A stretch of DNA of 64,000 nucleotides from Gymnopus androsaceus JB14 (Eukaryota; Basidiomycota; Agaricomycetes; Agaricales; Omphalotaceae): assembly GCA_009733575.1 (NCBI GenBank), contig ML769650.1, positions 1-64,000 on the forward strand, in the 5' to 3' direction. The notes under the pieces were generated by a model, which worked only from the letters and a program-made list of their open reading frames with translations, had not been told where the DNA came from and searched no databases. Numbering within the stretch: the stretch's first letter is position 1; each line of letters opens with the position of its first letter. The position numbers and the translations under genes are program-made. This document shows positions 10,482-22,031 of the stretch, piece after piece.

Positions 10482-11090
10482 TGTTAGGACTGTGCTACCA
10501 GAGGGAAGCCGGACCTGAAAGAAGTCAAGCCAGGTCAGACTGAAGTATAAACCGAGGCAACCAAAGTAGTTGCCGACCAGTGACACGAGAAGGAAGCAGA
10601 CCACGGACCATCTATTAGGATGGACCCTCGCCATGCCAAATGGTCCTGAAGGGAAATGATGCAACAATGCCAAAGGTTGTCGGTAAAGATGTCTGAGATA
10701 GACATGACAATGCCGAAGGTTGTCGGTGAGTTAAAGATCAAGGCCGGAAGGCGTTGAGTTGAGTATAGGGTTAATCCAAGTCAATATTTAAACTAAAGAC
10801 TACTATACAAGATGAGTCGGCTTATATATGGTAGTCCTTATTGTTAAATAAAGATAATAACTTCCCGTACTGTATAAGTCGTCCGGGAAGGAGAATAATA
10901 AGTAATTGTGTTTTGGTTAGAGTAATTGTTAAACGTGAGAGTGAATAGGACACAATATGAAATGGACCGGAAGGACCAAGGTGACCGGCCCAGTCGGCTT
11001 GGTCACCTAGAAGAAAGTAACTGGTATAAGTACAGAGGAATCTCGGTCAGGTCGGTAAGTGTACTGGCCGTGGTTGGCATGGTCGTAACA
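10482..11090 (-). repeat. 5' LTR of the gypsy element
   Basis: On the minus strand it begins TGTTACGAC at 11,090 and ends GTCCTAACA at 10,482, giving TG...CA ends with an 8/9 match of the terminal inverted repeat. A TATA-like cttatata (TATATAAG on the minus strand) lies at 10,821-10,828. A hairpin cttcccg/cgggaag sits at about 10,861-10,881. The flank at 11,091 is unrelated repetitive DNA without a polypurine tract, as expected for the outer side of a 5' LTR. No convincing tRNA primer-binding site follows the LTR. Confidence 0.8.
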
Positions 11091-11235
11091 GGAATCCATG
11101 GTCTGTGGAATCCATGGACTACAAAATATAGTCATCTATGGAATTCATGAACTACAAAATTGTTGTTATAGTCTATGCAATCCATGAACTACAAAATATT
11201 GTAGTGTATGGAATCCATGTAGTAGTGTATGAATG
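11091..11235. repeat. Short tandem repeat of about 45 bp
   Basis: Four imperfect copies of a unit carrying ggaatccatg(g/a)actacaaaat follow each other directly outside the 5' LTR. The ggaatccatgg/attc words give the unit partial palindromic character. No coding potential. Confidence 0.65.
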
Positions 11236-11349
11236 AACTCTCTGTCCCTTTCTGAATATTATTGCTCCATCCCACTGAGGAAACCAAGCACATGAGAGAA
11301 ACCCAATCTAGGGTTCCTTCACTGGTTCCATTGTATATATGTGCCTGTA

Positions 11350-12030
11350 GGTACTTATTCTAAAGTTTTTAGATGCATTGAGTATTTTAGGGTGTATTAA
11401 ATGACTAATTCAAGTACCATCACTGTACCAGAATCAGTAGTGATTTTCATCATCAGATTAAATGGTACTGTTTACTTTTACTCAAAAATATGTTCATCTC
11501 AAGTGAGCAGAGTCCTTTCAGCCATCTAAAATGACTGGAAATATCTCACAAGCATTGAGTATTCTCAGGTGTAGGAAATATCCCATGTAAGTACCATCAT
11601 AATAGAATCAGTAGTAATTTCTACCATTCGATTGAATGGTATCACTTACTCCTGCTCTCAAATACATTCATCTTGAGTGAGTAGAGGTGTTTCAACTCTC
11701 TGAAATAACAGGAAATTTGTGAGATGCATTGAATATTTTAGGATGTAGTAAATGACCCACGTAAGTACTGCCACTGTACTGGAATCAGTAGTGATTTTCA
11801 TTGTCAGATTGAATGGTACCATTTATTTTTGCTCCAAAATATGTGCATGTGGAGTAAACAGAGTCCTTTCAGCCATCTAACATGACTGGAAATATTTCAT
11901 GAGTATTGAATATTCTTGGGTGTAGGAAATGACCTGTCAAAGTACTGCCGCCATACTGGTATCAATAGTGATTTCTATCATCAGATTGAATGATATCACT
12001 TACTCTTGCTCCTAAATACATTCTTTCTGG
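11350..12030. repeat. Tandem array with about 176-bp period
   Basis: The anchor word gcattgaRtatt occurs at 11,375, 11,552, 11,726 and (as gtattgaatatt) 11,903, giving spacings of 177, 174 and 177 bp. Each unit also has agtaccatcactgtacc-, atcagtagtgattt- and cagattgaatggta-like blocks. Alternate units look more alike (ttttag versus tctcag/tcttgg), hinting at a two-unit higher-order repeat. No ORF. Confidence 0.8.
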
Positions 12031-13080
12031 CCTCTGCCTTTCTCACTCAGAGGGAGATGATAAGGTTAGCCAAAACTCGGACCAGAGGTCCATAAATTAA
12101 GCGGATCATGAAGTGCTGTACTGTACAGGAACACCAGTAGCTAATGGAATGCATAGTATGGTACAAGTACACTAATTAGAAAGAGAAACAGATAACAGAT
12201 ATGTGAAATAGAGGGAGAGGAGGGAGGGTGACAAAAAAATGCGCAGATCCTGCTAGATCTGCTCGGATATCTGTCAGTACAATGTGGAAAGCTTATCAGG
12301 CATGATCTGCGCACCAAGAGCCCTGATATCTAGTGATCTAACAAGCAGGAAAGCGGAATGTGCACTGGATGTGTTTAGATCTGGCTAGATGTGTTGTGGG
12401 CTCTGTTCAGATGTAAGGATGTGCTGGGAAGTGATGTTAGAGCTATCAGAGCTGTGGAGAGCGGACAACCAGCCTTACCCAACACTGAGAGAGATGATGG
12501 GGGAAAGGAAGCAAGGAGCACAAGGAATCAGGACGCCTCAGGGCATTCTCACACAGGCCTCTGCTCGGAACTCCGGCACCTGGATGAGACTGAGGGCATC
12601 TGACCATGGCCCCATGACCTGGCTGATGAATGATATAACTCGAGAAAGCGAGTTGAGCATGTCCCTAGAATGGAACATAGCGTGCCAACCACGACAACTA
12701 TTAACAAGCTGCTTGCGCACAAATGACCGTGACGGTACGCTGGAAATATGGACTGAACGCAGTAACGCTTTAATCAACGGAAGGCATTGAATAAGAGTGA
12801 AATGACTAAGTTGCTCAGAATTTGGAGTTGAGCAAGTTGTGATACATTGCTGCGATGCACCATAGATACTGAAGATAGAAGCATGGTTGGTAAGCCAATA
12901 TTGTAGGGCATATCGAACTCTATTTGCGTGCACTAGGGGTGGCAAAGAGGATATAGTGAAGTGCAGCAATTGTGTAAATGAATTCATGTGCGCTAAAAAG
13001 CAATGAATTGTGCATTACAATTGCTGCAGAAGATCTGTTGTTTGCTGAGGCCTGCAGAAAAGCTCCCTACCTCTGGAATC
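12031..13080. other. No recognisable gene
   Basis: This stretch separates the 176-bp array from the hAT relic. Overlapping ORFs of 133-149 codons exist on both strands but show no domain, no intron signals and ordinary composition. It could be the decayed 5' part of the hAT element. Confidence 0.5.
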
Positions 13081-13149
13081 CGCCTTCATGTCGAGAAATT
13101 TTGAATCACCAGGTCAATTGGTTGTCACCGAGAATTGGTATAGACCTAT

Positions 13150-14321
13150 AAACCTTTGCAATCAGCTGACTTTCGCTTGTTTCCCTTCCCTCAACAGACT
13201 CGCCGTATATCCTTCAAAATTATTAATTCACCGACTCTACTTCTTCCTCGTTGGCGGGCTATTACGGCCGCAACACCTTTTGAACACCGAACCATTCCTC
13301 GTGATGTAGCAACCCGCTGGAACTCTACATACAGATAGCTCATCGAACGGGCTTGCAGATTATATTCTTACACCTGATGAATGGGAAGCTGTTGAAGGTC
13401 TTGTGTCGGTATTAAAGGTGCGATGAATTTTTTTTCAATCACTCCGTTCATCATTAACAAGTTTCTAGAACTCTGTGCACCGCTTTGTTATGCACTCTCG
13501 GTTGGCAAAAAAACCCTGAACAAATATTACTCCCTTTCTGACGATTCACATATCTATCGGATTGCCATGGGTATTTTTTTCAATCGATATACCATCCATT
13601 TGCTTTTCTAACGTTTATACAGTTCTTCATCCATTCTTCAAGCTCTCATATTTTCGACGACTCAATTGGGATGAGCAGTGGGTCCAGGATGCTGTTAAAT
13701 GCATGGACTCGCTTTAAACCAACGGACGACTCATCTTCAGCTGCTCCTCAAGCTGAAAAAGCTAGTGTACGTGTTTTTTTGTTCATCAATTACGTTCATC
13801 GCTCATGCTTCATATGGTGATGCAGACTTCAAAAGCTGTCAACTCCTTCGTTTCGCTCATGTTCGCGCAAACCAGTACAGACTTGCCGAATAGTGAGACG
13901 GATGAACTTGACCGTTATCTTGCTGACAGCTGCGTTCCAACGGACGACCCCTTGGCATGGTGGCTGATGAACAGGAAGGTATATCCAAATCTCGCTAAAC
14001 TTGCAATCTCAATTCATACATGCATGGGTACGTCTACTGACTTGTATCCTTACCTCTCTTACTAATGTGATTTCAGCCTCTTCCGTAGTTGTTGAACGCT
14101 CCTTCTCTCGTGGCCGTATTCTTATATCGCACCTACGTAACCATCTTCGCGCAAACACAATTCGAGCACTCATGTGCTTTGGAGACTGGTCACGACAGGA
14201 TTTCATCTCGAATGCAGAGTTAGTTGAATTTCTCAGGGATCATGGAAAGGGCAAGGCCAAGGACAATGCTGAGGATGACGATGATGTTATTTTTGTTGAT
14301 CATGATGAGCTACTGTTGTAA
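13150..14321 (+). pseudogene. hAT-family transposase relic
   Basis: The fragment starts with LLLPRWRAITAATPFEHR and the hallmark DVATRWNSTY, then SVLK, KKTLNKYYSLSDDSHIYRIA, LHPFFKLSYF and a C-terminal dimerisation domain: ELDRYLADSCVPTDDPLAWW, VVVERSFSRGRILISHLRN, and RALMCFGDWSRQD before an acidic tail ending in TAA at 14,321. Frames are joined by short introns (GT near 13,420, 13,571 and 14,030). A TAG interrupts at about 13,336 and a TAA at about 13,717. The catalytic N-terminal two-thirds is missing or unrecognisable. The family cuts and pastes DNA, leaving 8-bp duplications. Confidence 0.85.
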
Positions 14322-14369
14322 CGTACATTATTCTAGTCATTATTGAGTATTATTTTAGGTTTTTTGTAG

Positions 14370-14504
14370 GTCATAAGTTGTCGGGACATCCCGGTCCCGG
14401 CTTACTCAGGAATCCCGTTCCCGGACATGCCGGGAACGGGATTTTGGCTCGGGACAGGACAGGAGGCAATTTTTGGTCCTGATCCCGACCCGAGCCACAC
14501 ACTA
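14370..14504. repeat. Right end of the hAT element with GC-rich hairpin
   Basis: The sequence ends gacccgagccacacacta at 14,504, read inward from the right as TAGTGTGTGGCTCGGGTC, an hAT-like terminal repeat. Inside it is a perfect 13-bp stem: atcccgttcccgg at 14,412-14,424 pairs with ccgggaacgggat at 14,430-14,442. Two MITEs at 44.8 and 50.5 kb share these termini with CG changed to TG. Confidence 0.7.
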
Positions 14505-14864
14505 CTCATTCCAAAGAAATCATTATCAGATTAGACTCGAGCCAGTTGCCGTAGTGGATGCAGCGACGTTTGATGATAAATCGATCAAAGTGCCGCAAAC
14601 GCGGCAACTGGTTTTTAATCTGGCAGTTTTGGCTTAGTCGGCTTTTTTCACACGCTGACTTATTGACTTGAACGAATTTCTGAGCATTGATTATTCAAAC
14701 TTATGCTTGCCAAATTCTGAAGAGACAGTTTTCTGGCAAATTCTTCGCTGAAAAATAGCTATTTGTTTTTATTTCGATATCTTGAGAAATGATCCTGCTA
14801 GAAGCAAATTACTGTTGAAACCAATCGCTTATCAGTTTTCCTCCCTCCTCTGCTACTTTGAGCA

Positions 14865-16564
14865 ATGCCACCGCGAAAGAGAGCTGGTTCTGACCCAGAA
14901 TACAGGCCTGCTCCATCTATAAGATATGCCAAACATCCTCACCATTGTTCCCCTAGTCCTGACACTTTTAATCAAAGAAGTAGTGCTCCATCATCTCCTA
15001 TACATGGCCCTCTGACTATGGATTCAAATGACATGGATGTGCCTACTGCCAGCATTACTACTCCTCACCTTCCTCCATTTCCTCCACCTCCTACCCCTGC
15101 TAGTCCACCTGTTGCAGGTCCTTCAAATGTCCAAATTTCACCAGTTCAATGGGAACGAACTCCTATTTCACTTGCTAAACGGACTGGTCGGCCTCGAACA
15201 GGAATGGCTCGTAATACCCAAACTATATATCAGAGGAGCCGGCAAGCAGAGCTGCAACATAGAATTGAGGTTAAGAGTGCAAGGAGACTGCAGGAGATGA
15301 AGATAAAAAAGGCAAAAATAGCGGCTGCAAAGGAAGCACAAATCCAACAAGAGAGTAGGGAACAACGCGACCGTTTGCTGGATCACATCTCCCTCATCAC
15401 AATACCAGTCCAGGAAGGTGGTGTAGGAATGTCAAGCCTTGGTGCCGCCATTGATGCTCTCTCTGACATTGAGGGCAGCGATGCTCAAATCCATGCAACC
15501 ATATCACGAACACTCAAGAGCAGTGGGCCAAATATTGTGAAAAAAAATCTTGGAGAATGACCCAGATGCTATTACTCCAGCCCTAGAGACATTGTTTGCA
15601 CAGGAGGGTAAAATCATACAAGAGCTCCTTACTCGGAAGAAGGGAACAACAGTCTCCAAGCTTCTCGAAACTTTCTCATTAAATGACCTAGCATCAGAGC
15701 TTCAGAATAAAGCACCAAATATCTGGGAAGCTCTCACCGTGCTTAGCAAAAATCCAACGAGAAAGAAGGGTGTGCATTGTAACCAAAGCCTGGTAAGAAG
15801 ATTTAATTCTAATTCATTCATGCATTCATAAAACATACCAAAGGTCTTTGCATTCCCAGAAGGCAAATAACTTCCAGGCAGTTATTAGCATGTTCCTAAT
15901 TGGATCCGGCTCCGCCAAACACAAAATGGAGGTTCTTGCCCATGCCGGACTCTGTTTGTCTTATACTGCCACAATGAAGCACTTGCGCGTGCTTTCTGCT
16001 GAGGCGACAGCCAAGTATCGGGCTGTAATCAGGTCCTGCATGTGCTCAATTGTTTGGGATAACTTGAATATTTTCACCTCTCACGGCACTCTACCACTTT
16101 CAATGAAACCACCCCGCATTAGCGCAAATCCTAGATTCGAATTCAGTGATGACCAGGTCCTTCCTTCTCCGCAGAATATTGCAGAGTTAACGGATTGCTG
16201 TATATGGCAATTGAAATGAATTGCACTCGAGAATATCGGTGGCCTTGAACACTTGAAAAAAGCTTTCGAAGCTTGTCCAGAGGTTGATCAGATTCATGTA
16301 CATGTCACAGAACAGTTTTTCTTACCTGCTATGCATGAAGAGGGGTCCAGCATTGAGGGCACTATACTCATCTACGTGATGATCCTCCGACACCTAGGCG
16401 TAACAAATGCAGATCTCAAAAAGCATGGTCTCCTTTTCAATGATGGAGACCTCCTTACTGATAATCTAGTGGACAAAGTAAGCAAGATTTTCAAGTACAT
16501 GAATTTGTATACTTACTCAAGAAATAGGTTGAAGCTGCTCGGAGAAATAGTGAGCAGCCCATAG
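14865..16564 (+). pseudogene. DUF6589-like protein gene, N-terminal part
   Basis: Exon 1 (ATG 14,865) encodes a low-complexity Pro/Ser/Thr-rich head, then a basic helix (RSRQAELQHRIEVKSARRLQ). An A8 run at about 15,539-15,547 shifts the frame before ILENDPDAITPALETLFAQE. An intron (GT at 15,793, AG before about 15,858) leads to exon 2 with FLIGSGSAKHKMEVLAHAGL, SIVWDNLNIF and LPLSMKPPR, features I associate with DUF6589 proteins of Agaricomycetes. A TGA follows IWQLK near 16,216; the frame then continues through LFNDGDLLTD to a stop at 16,564. The C-terminal part is absent. These proteins are multicopy and probably transposon-linked; function unknown. Confidence 0.6.
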
Positions 16565-17680
16565 AAGGGATGAAGGCTGCTATACATCGGTTTGGTATCA
16601 CACGGCACCAGTTCAATTGTTAATGTGGCCCTTGGGAAATAACATTATAAAGATTACAGTGTCAATATTGATTAAGATTCTCAATGGATTGGGGACAATT
16701 TAATTATGTGTAAGGATTTCATCCATAGATTCCATACCCTTGCCTTTTGACCTCCTCTTGCTTGTTCTTACCCACTCCGCCAACACTCGGACTCCACATG
16801 TATATATGAGTCTTGGAGTGTCACAATTAACCTTCAGGTGCCTCAGAATTACTTACAGTGTCATACACACTAAGTCTTTACTTATTTCTTGGATTGACTA
16901 CAGTTTCAGTAGAATGCTTGATTACTACTTACTTACTTACTTACTTCAAAGTTAATACTTTAGAGCCTTACTTTACCACATTGTACTTTGTCATCTTATC
17001 TTGTTGAATGAACTCAACCTCAGATTCAAGTTACTTATTCCCTTTTAATTGTCCCTTGAATTTCCATACAAACCCAGAGACTCCTGGCTTGTTATGAACT
17101 GAGAACTCAAAGGATGCACAAGGGGTTAATGGGGAATAACCTGAGTTGATTTGATGACCTAGAACAGAATCACAATGATATTTAAATGGTAAAATAAGGG
17201 TCTAAGTAAAGGAGTTTGTAGTTAATCTGAGAAATTAATGGGAGCATCAGCAAAAACTGTATCAACTGGGACTCTCTGGCCCATGTTGGAGATAGAGCCA
17301 TATCAGGCAATCAAGCCGTACACTCTATCTGGTTCCATTTTTACTTAGTATATGCATATATTTGACTTTATCTTACTTATTGCTCGGCAGAGATAGCTTA
17401 GATAGTTCAACGTATCATTACAGTATCTATATAAAGTATCATACCTCTGAATTTATCCCCTGTATGTTTGCTCAGGCTTTGCACTATAGACCAGAGTGAA
17501 GGATCATTCTATTTGACAACCCCCTTGCTTGACAACAACCCCCCTTAACAGACAACCCTCTTGGAGTGCTATTCAGCAATCCTGTCACACATTTTGAATT
17601 GTGACTTTGCTTTTTTTTCTTTTCAAAGATTTATGTCCTACATAGTGCGATGGATTTAATGCAAATGGCAGGCAGCGAGA
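16565..17680. other. Non-coding, AT-rich
   Basis: I see no gene. It contains a short (ACTT)n run at about 16,925-16,947. Confidence 0.5.
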
Positions 17681-18600
17681 CTGTCAATTTAAGACAGCCC
17701 AATACTGAACCGTTGGTTCATGACAGTTAGTGTTACTACTATTGTAGCACGGGGAAATGGTTCGACTGTCAATTTGGTACTGTCAATCCAATCCAGGCCA
17801 AAAACAGACCAATTTAGCTGTCAATTAATGATGGGTCCAAACACACACACATATATGAGAATGTAGATGTAGAATAAGACAAACGAGACTCAGAATTGGT
17901 TTGGAAGTAAGCATCATGAAGCAAAGACCTCAGTTGGCTGTATGTGTACCAGTTGTGAACACAAGTGTTTAAAAAAGATCCGATGGCATCAACCCAGCCG
18001 TGTAATGTAATGCTGGCCCACATTCTTGCCAAAACCGGTTGGTCAGTGAATCCCCATGGGTGTTCAATCCTTTCTTGTGAAAGCTGTAAGCGTTATGTCT
18101 TGGAACAAATAAGGGTACTATTATTCTGAGTTTAAAGCACTAGCCTTTTTTTTCCACAGGACAAGACAGTGTGCTCAATACCCAAGCTCAACTGTAATTT
18201 CAAGACGTCTGCTTTTCCAGTGCCAGGTGTGTATGATTTTTACAGTCTGGCCTCAATTACTCAACTTCACATTTCTGACACAAACCCAGAATATATGCAG
18301 CTGTAAAGTTCAGACACTCTGACCTCGTCCTGAGCTCAATTGTATATGTGTAAAATTTTTACAGTCCAGCCTTGATCACTTGACTGTATATTTCTGACAG
18401 AAGCCTAGATTGGTGCAGCTGTAAAGTACAGACAGTCTGACCTCATCCTGAGAGCATTGCACCCATTGCACTCATTCACAATAACCACAACAGGTACTTG
18501 ACACTGTTCTCCGTAGTTCAATGCAGGGAAACGAAAGGATAGAAAATGAAAGAATGTAAGATTTATACAGTCACTTTACACCGTAAACTTCTGACAGTCA
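17681..18600. repeat. Left cluster of a 17-bp quasi-palindromic motif
   Basis: Copies related to CTGTAAATTTCTGACAG occur at 17,681 (ctgtcaatttaagacag), 17,766, 17,819, about 18,265, 18,384 (ctgtatatttctgacag) and 18,582. Two of them lie in a tandem duplication of about 120 bp inside an intron (18,236-18,450) with the words acagtcYRgcctYgatYac and gcagctgtaaagt. A second cluster is at 22.5-24.8 kb. Such subterminal arrays often bind transposase; that role is inferred. Confidence 0.65.
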
Positions 18601-20777
18601 CTCTCCAGTACTTTTTAGATTGTCAAAAGTTGACACCCATGTTGGATCAGCACATCACCGACCGAGCCATCAACCATTTACAGGGAGTAATATTTTTCCC
18701 TTTGCGCTTTTGCCTTTTCACCTCACCATTGATTGCGACAGTCACTTTCCACTGGTTATGTCTGTATCTAACACTTTGAAAACACTTAAAAACAGCTCAA
18801 GGACGCTCAGACCAAGAAGAAGGAATTCACTAGGACAAAAATTGTTTTAAGAAATACCAAATATCCTGGTGGTACGCACTATACAGTTCCTATTATTTTA
18901 CTGTTTGACTGATCATATCTCCCTAAAGTCACGGCCAAAAGTTTAGAGGAAGAGATTGCCACTCTCAAAACCCAAATTCAAGTCCTCCAGAATAATTCTA
19001 CCGGTGAGTGCTGACCTAATTAGAATCACTAACAACAAACTGACAATCTGCCTCCAGCAATGGTAGTTGACTTGGAAGGTAGTGTTCCACTGCTAGGAAA
19101 TAATGCCGTTGACGGAGGTGAGTGACTCGAAGGCTCTTGGACCTTGCCATGTAGTAAAATCTTCCTTCCTTCCTTCCTTCCTTCCTTCCATCAGTTTTAG
19201 ATGGTGCAGAACTGAATTCTGCTGGGCCGATTCAACCGGGTTCTGGGTGTATCGATCCAGCACTTACACTGATTGACCATGGCCGCGGAGGTGGGTAACT
19301 CAACCTAGGTTTTTCATTACTAACTATCTTTCAGGAGCACAAAATCCTCTGAAGGAGCCTGAGCCAATGGAGCAAGATCCATCTGGCCCAACTTTGCTGG
19401 TGATCAGTGCAACTGGGGAAAATACTGTTGAGCTGACTCAAGCAATCGCTACAATTGAGCAAGCTTCACCATTCATAAAAACTGGTGAGTGATAATTTTG
19501 GAACTATACATGCTTGGACATGCTGGACGCGTCCGAGAAAGTATAGATGTCATTTTACTGCGTTCATTTTGGGTGTATTTGACTTCAAGTTTTCATTTAC
19601 CAGGTTTTTATGTAACTTAACACTTTTTTCTCAGACATACAAGATTCTTTTTGTGACTCTCTTCCATTCTCCAAGGTCAAAGCATTTGAGAATGCTTAGA
19701 TTGGGTACAGGGACCGAGCTGCAGGTACCAGTACTATCGAGGAAACCGCATTGATGAAGGCAACGGAGAGCTTGGCAAATGCAGGGTTAGATATTTGCCA
19801 GAGTCTTACTATTGATAGCACTGCCATTGAGTGGCCAGTAGATTCAAACGTGCACAAATTAGTTCAAACTCATGCAATAGCTCTTTGGGAATGGGTCGTA
19901 AAGTTTCTGGAGATCAAGGATAATATCTCGTCTACAGTATGTTATGACTCTTGGCTTTGTTTGCAGAATCTGACAGTACACAGGCTCAGAAAGCGGGGGT
20001 AGATGATTCCAGTGCCCAAGTCTATGCTCCGGTGGGGTTCCTACAGCCTGGTGCAATTATTGCTGGTGAGTTATTTATTACTAAACTGAGAAATATTATT
20101 GATTACTTGAAAAAAGCCTCGAAAGTCAATTTCGGAAAGCTTTCTATTTTTGATGAAGGTGGTCAGCATGCAAGCTTACTCCAACCATCACCCTGGCTGC
20201 ACGCACAACAATGGCATCTCATCCCAATACCATAGCGCAAGGTCTCGCAGTAGCAATGGCTGTCTTTAAGAACCAAGTATATTTTAATATTTTCTTCAAC
20301 TCAGTGATTGCTGATTTCTGGACTTACTAGAGCAATCACAGAAAGTGTCTGACTCACTCTGACACAAACTGGCGAGGAAAATTAAAGTTAATTGGTGCAC
20401 GCCTTGGGCATCTTGATTGTGGTTGCCCGAATATACTTGCACTGGTCGAGCTGTTCATCAAGAAATTCACTGCACAAAGCCCATTATATTGCGCTGAAGT
20501 GGAGCTTCTAAAGCGCGAGATGAGTAAAGTTTACAGTGGATACAAAGAGGACACATCTTTCAGTGCCGCTAATCTTCTCACTGTCCAACATGCATTGACC
20601 GCAGTTTCGGGACTCTCTGCTGAAGCAATGTTGCAGCCAGCGAAGGAGCGGTACATGGTTACCTCAGAGTGGGCGGTCAAAGAACTTATTGGACTTGTCA
20701 ATGAGGAACACCGTGAGGGGATGCCCAAAATTGCAGCAGATCTTCGAGCCATTCTGTCTACCTATGAAACCGAATAA
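17983..20777 (+). CDS. Unrecognised multi-exon gene with Cys-rich N-terminus and coiled coil
   Basis: Exons I can support: 17,983-18,114; 18,160-18,226; 18,929-19,003; 19,058-19,117; 19,195-19,290; 19,335-19,484; 19,635-19,936; from about 19,967; a short exon near 20,173-20,276; and 20,331-20,777 with TAA. Exon 1-2 carries CSILSCESCKRY...CSIPKLNC (CX4CX2C...CX7C), possibly zinc-binding. Exon 3 is a leucine-repeat helix (LEEEIATLKTQIQVLQ). The last exon encodes HSDTNWRGKLKLIGARLGHL, a helical C-terminal domain. Most early internal exons start and end in phase 1. A TAG near 19,698 interrupts exon 7, and the splice into the 19,967 exon is uncertain, so it may be a recent pseudogene. I do not recognise the family. 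Confidence 0.5.
19161..19190. repeat. (TTCC)n microsatellite in a splice-acceptor tract
   Basis: About seven TTCC units end a few bases before the atcag acceptor of the exon that starts at 19,195. The repeat thus forms the polypyrimidine tract of this intron. Confidence 0.8.
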
Positions 20778-20885
20778 GTATGTACCTTCGTAGTGTTATA
20801 AGACAATAGTAATTTGGTGCATATGTAGATTTTTGATGCTTCTGCACAGTTATGAACAGTTTACAGCAGGAGGTGGTGAGATAGC

Positions 20886-21121
20886 TACTCATGGCCACGG
20901 AAAAAAACAGTCCACCTTTTTTGATCCCACTCATGTACTTGGTCATTTTACACTCTCATACTTGCATTATAAGCCCCATACTTTCTGAGGACGTTTCTCA
21001 CCATCAATACAATATATTCACCTACTCAGAACTCCTTGTGATCTCCTTTCCAAAATGCATTTAAAATTGCAAGTTCAAATGCAAATGTGACCTGGACCGT
21101 TTTTTTCCGTGGCTACGAGTA
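20886..21121. mobile_element. 236-bp mariner-type MITE, copy 1
   Basis: The ends are TACTCATGGCCACGGAAAAA and the inverse of TACTCGTAGCCACGGAAAAA, about 28 bp of terminal inverted repeat flanked by TA on both sides. TA target duplication indicates Tc1/mariner-type mobilisation. It has no ORF of note. It differs at one visible base from the copy at 33,927-34,162. Confidence 0.9.
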
Positions 21122-21713
21122 TGTCAGATTTTGACAGTGTCATTTTCAGACACTGGCTTTCAATTTGTTAGCTGTCCATAAATTACAACCGTGAATATTT
21201 GACACACATGGAGCAGTTGCAAGCAATAAGTGCTCAGTCAGCTTGAGCACTAACTAGCTGACATTCAAAGAATCATCTGCTGAAAGTGCTGCAGACATTG
21301 TATAAAGTTCAAATGTGGCCAGGTGAGTCCTATTGACCCTAATTCACATAGGAAATCACCAAACAAAATTCTAATAGAATTTGCTTTCCTGTTTTCCCAT
21401 GTCAGCCACTGGATGTGGCAAAGAATCATCTGCTAAAAGTGCTACAGACATTATTTGAGGCTTGAACTTGGCCAGGTGAGTCCTATGGACTCTAGTTCCC
21501 ATAGGAAATCATCAAAACAGAATTTTAATAAAATTACTTTTTCCTGTTTTTCCATGTAACTTATTTGGGTATCACAGGATGTTACCACACATGAATCTCA
21601 TACCTAATGAGTTCTCTGAGATCCAGGAGGTTGATACTGTAGAGGAAAATTGAAAAAAAAATTGAAATTAAACTTTTTCAAGTTAATATGTATCAAAATA
21701 GTGCTACAATACA

Positions 21714-21795
21714 TACAGAGGCAGCCAAAAGATATTCCCCACATGGGAACAATATTCCCTGTTAAGCTGGGGAATGTCTTTTGGCCACCTCTGTA
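21714..21795. mobile_element. 82-bp mini-MITE
   Basis: TACAGAGGCAGCCAAAAGAT at the left is answered at the right by the inverse of TACAGAGGTGGCCAAAAGAC; the inverted match extends about 28 bp, with TA at both ends. The element is almost only terminal repeats, typical of a mariner-type deletion derivative. Confidence 0.75.
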
Positions 21796-21812
21796 TATAC
21801 AATTTTGGCATG

Positions 21813-21912
21813 TCCGGGAATTGAACTCAGCTGGTTAGCTATTGTCGGAAGGCCTGACCTTAATCCAGAGTCGGCGCCGACAACCACTTACAACCACTAA
21901 GCCATTTGGATT
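21813..21912 (-). other. tRNA-related sequence, possible SINE head
   Basis: On the minus strand TGGCTTAGTGGT resembles an A box and GAGTTCAATTCCC a B box, about 70 bp apart. An acceptor stem and a convincing cloverleaf could not be drawn, so a functional tRNA is unlikely. A tRNA-derived SINE or tRNA pseudogene fits better. Confidence 0.35.
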
Positions 21913-22031
21913 TTATTACATGTACCTAACCATACATCTATATACCTATCCAAACAGTGTTCCAAAATTTATACTAAGTAAATATTCGTACCCACCTCTA
22001 ATATAGAATTGTAAGTTTTTACCACCTCCTC

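Larger units (their letters stand above)
1..11090 (-). mobile_element. Decayed Ty3/gypsy chromovirus with nested insertion
   Basis: The element reads right to left. From high to low coordinates come the 5' LTR, gag, aspartic protease, reverse transcriptase, RNase H, integrase, chromodomain, an opposite-strand ORF, a polypurine tract and a 3' LTR cut by the window edge. The PR-RT-RH-IN-chromodomain order is that of Ty3/gypsy chromoviruses. Many stops and several frameshifts break the polyprotein, so the copy is dead. A 3.0-kb TIR element sits in its 3' part. The two LTRs match clearly only over the first 155-210 bp of their U3 ends, so the left LTR may derive from a related subfamily or from recombination; that point is inference. 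Confidence 0.85.

Noticed and set aside
10481..10500. Minus-strand TGGTAGCACAGTCC as tRNA-Met primer-binding site
   Set aside because: It overlaps the best LTR end (GTCCTAACA, mirror of TGTTACGAC), so the resemblance is probably accidental.
11350..12030. CRISPR-like array
   Set aside because: Units are long and repeats are contiguous without short direct repeats and unique spacers; the DNA is eukaryotic.
12389..12987. Overlapping ORFs of 133-149 codons on both strands
   Set aside because: No domain, no splice context, and each lies antisense to the other.
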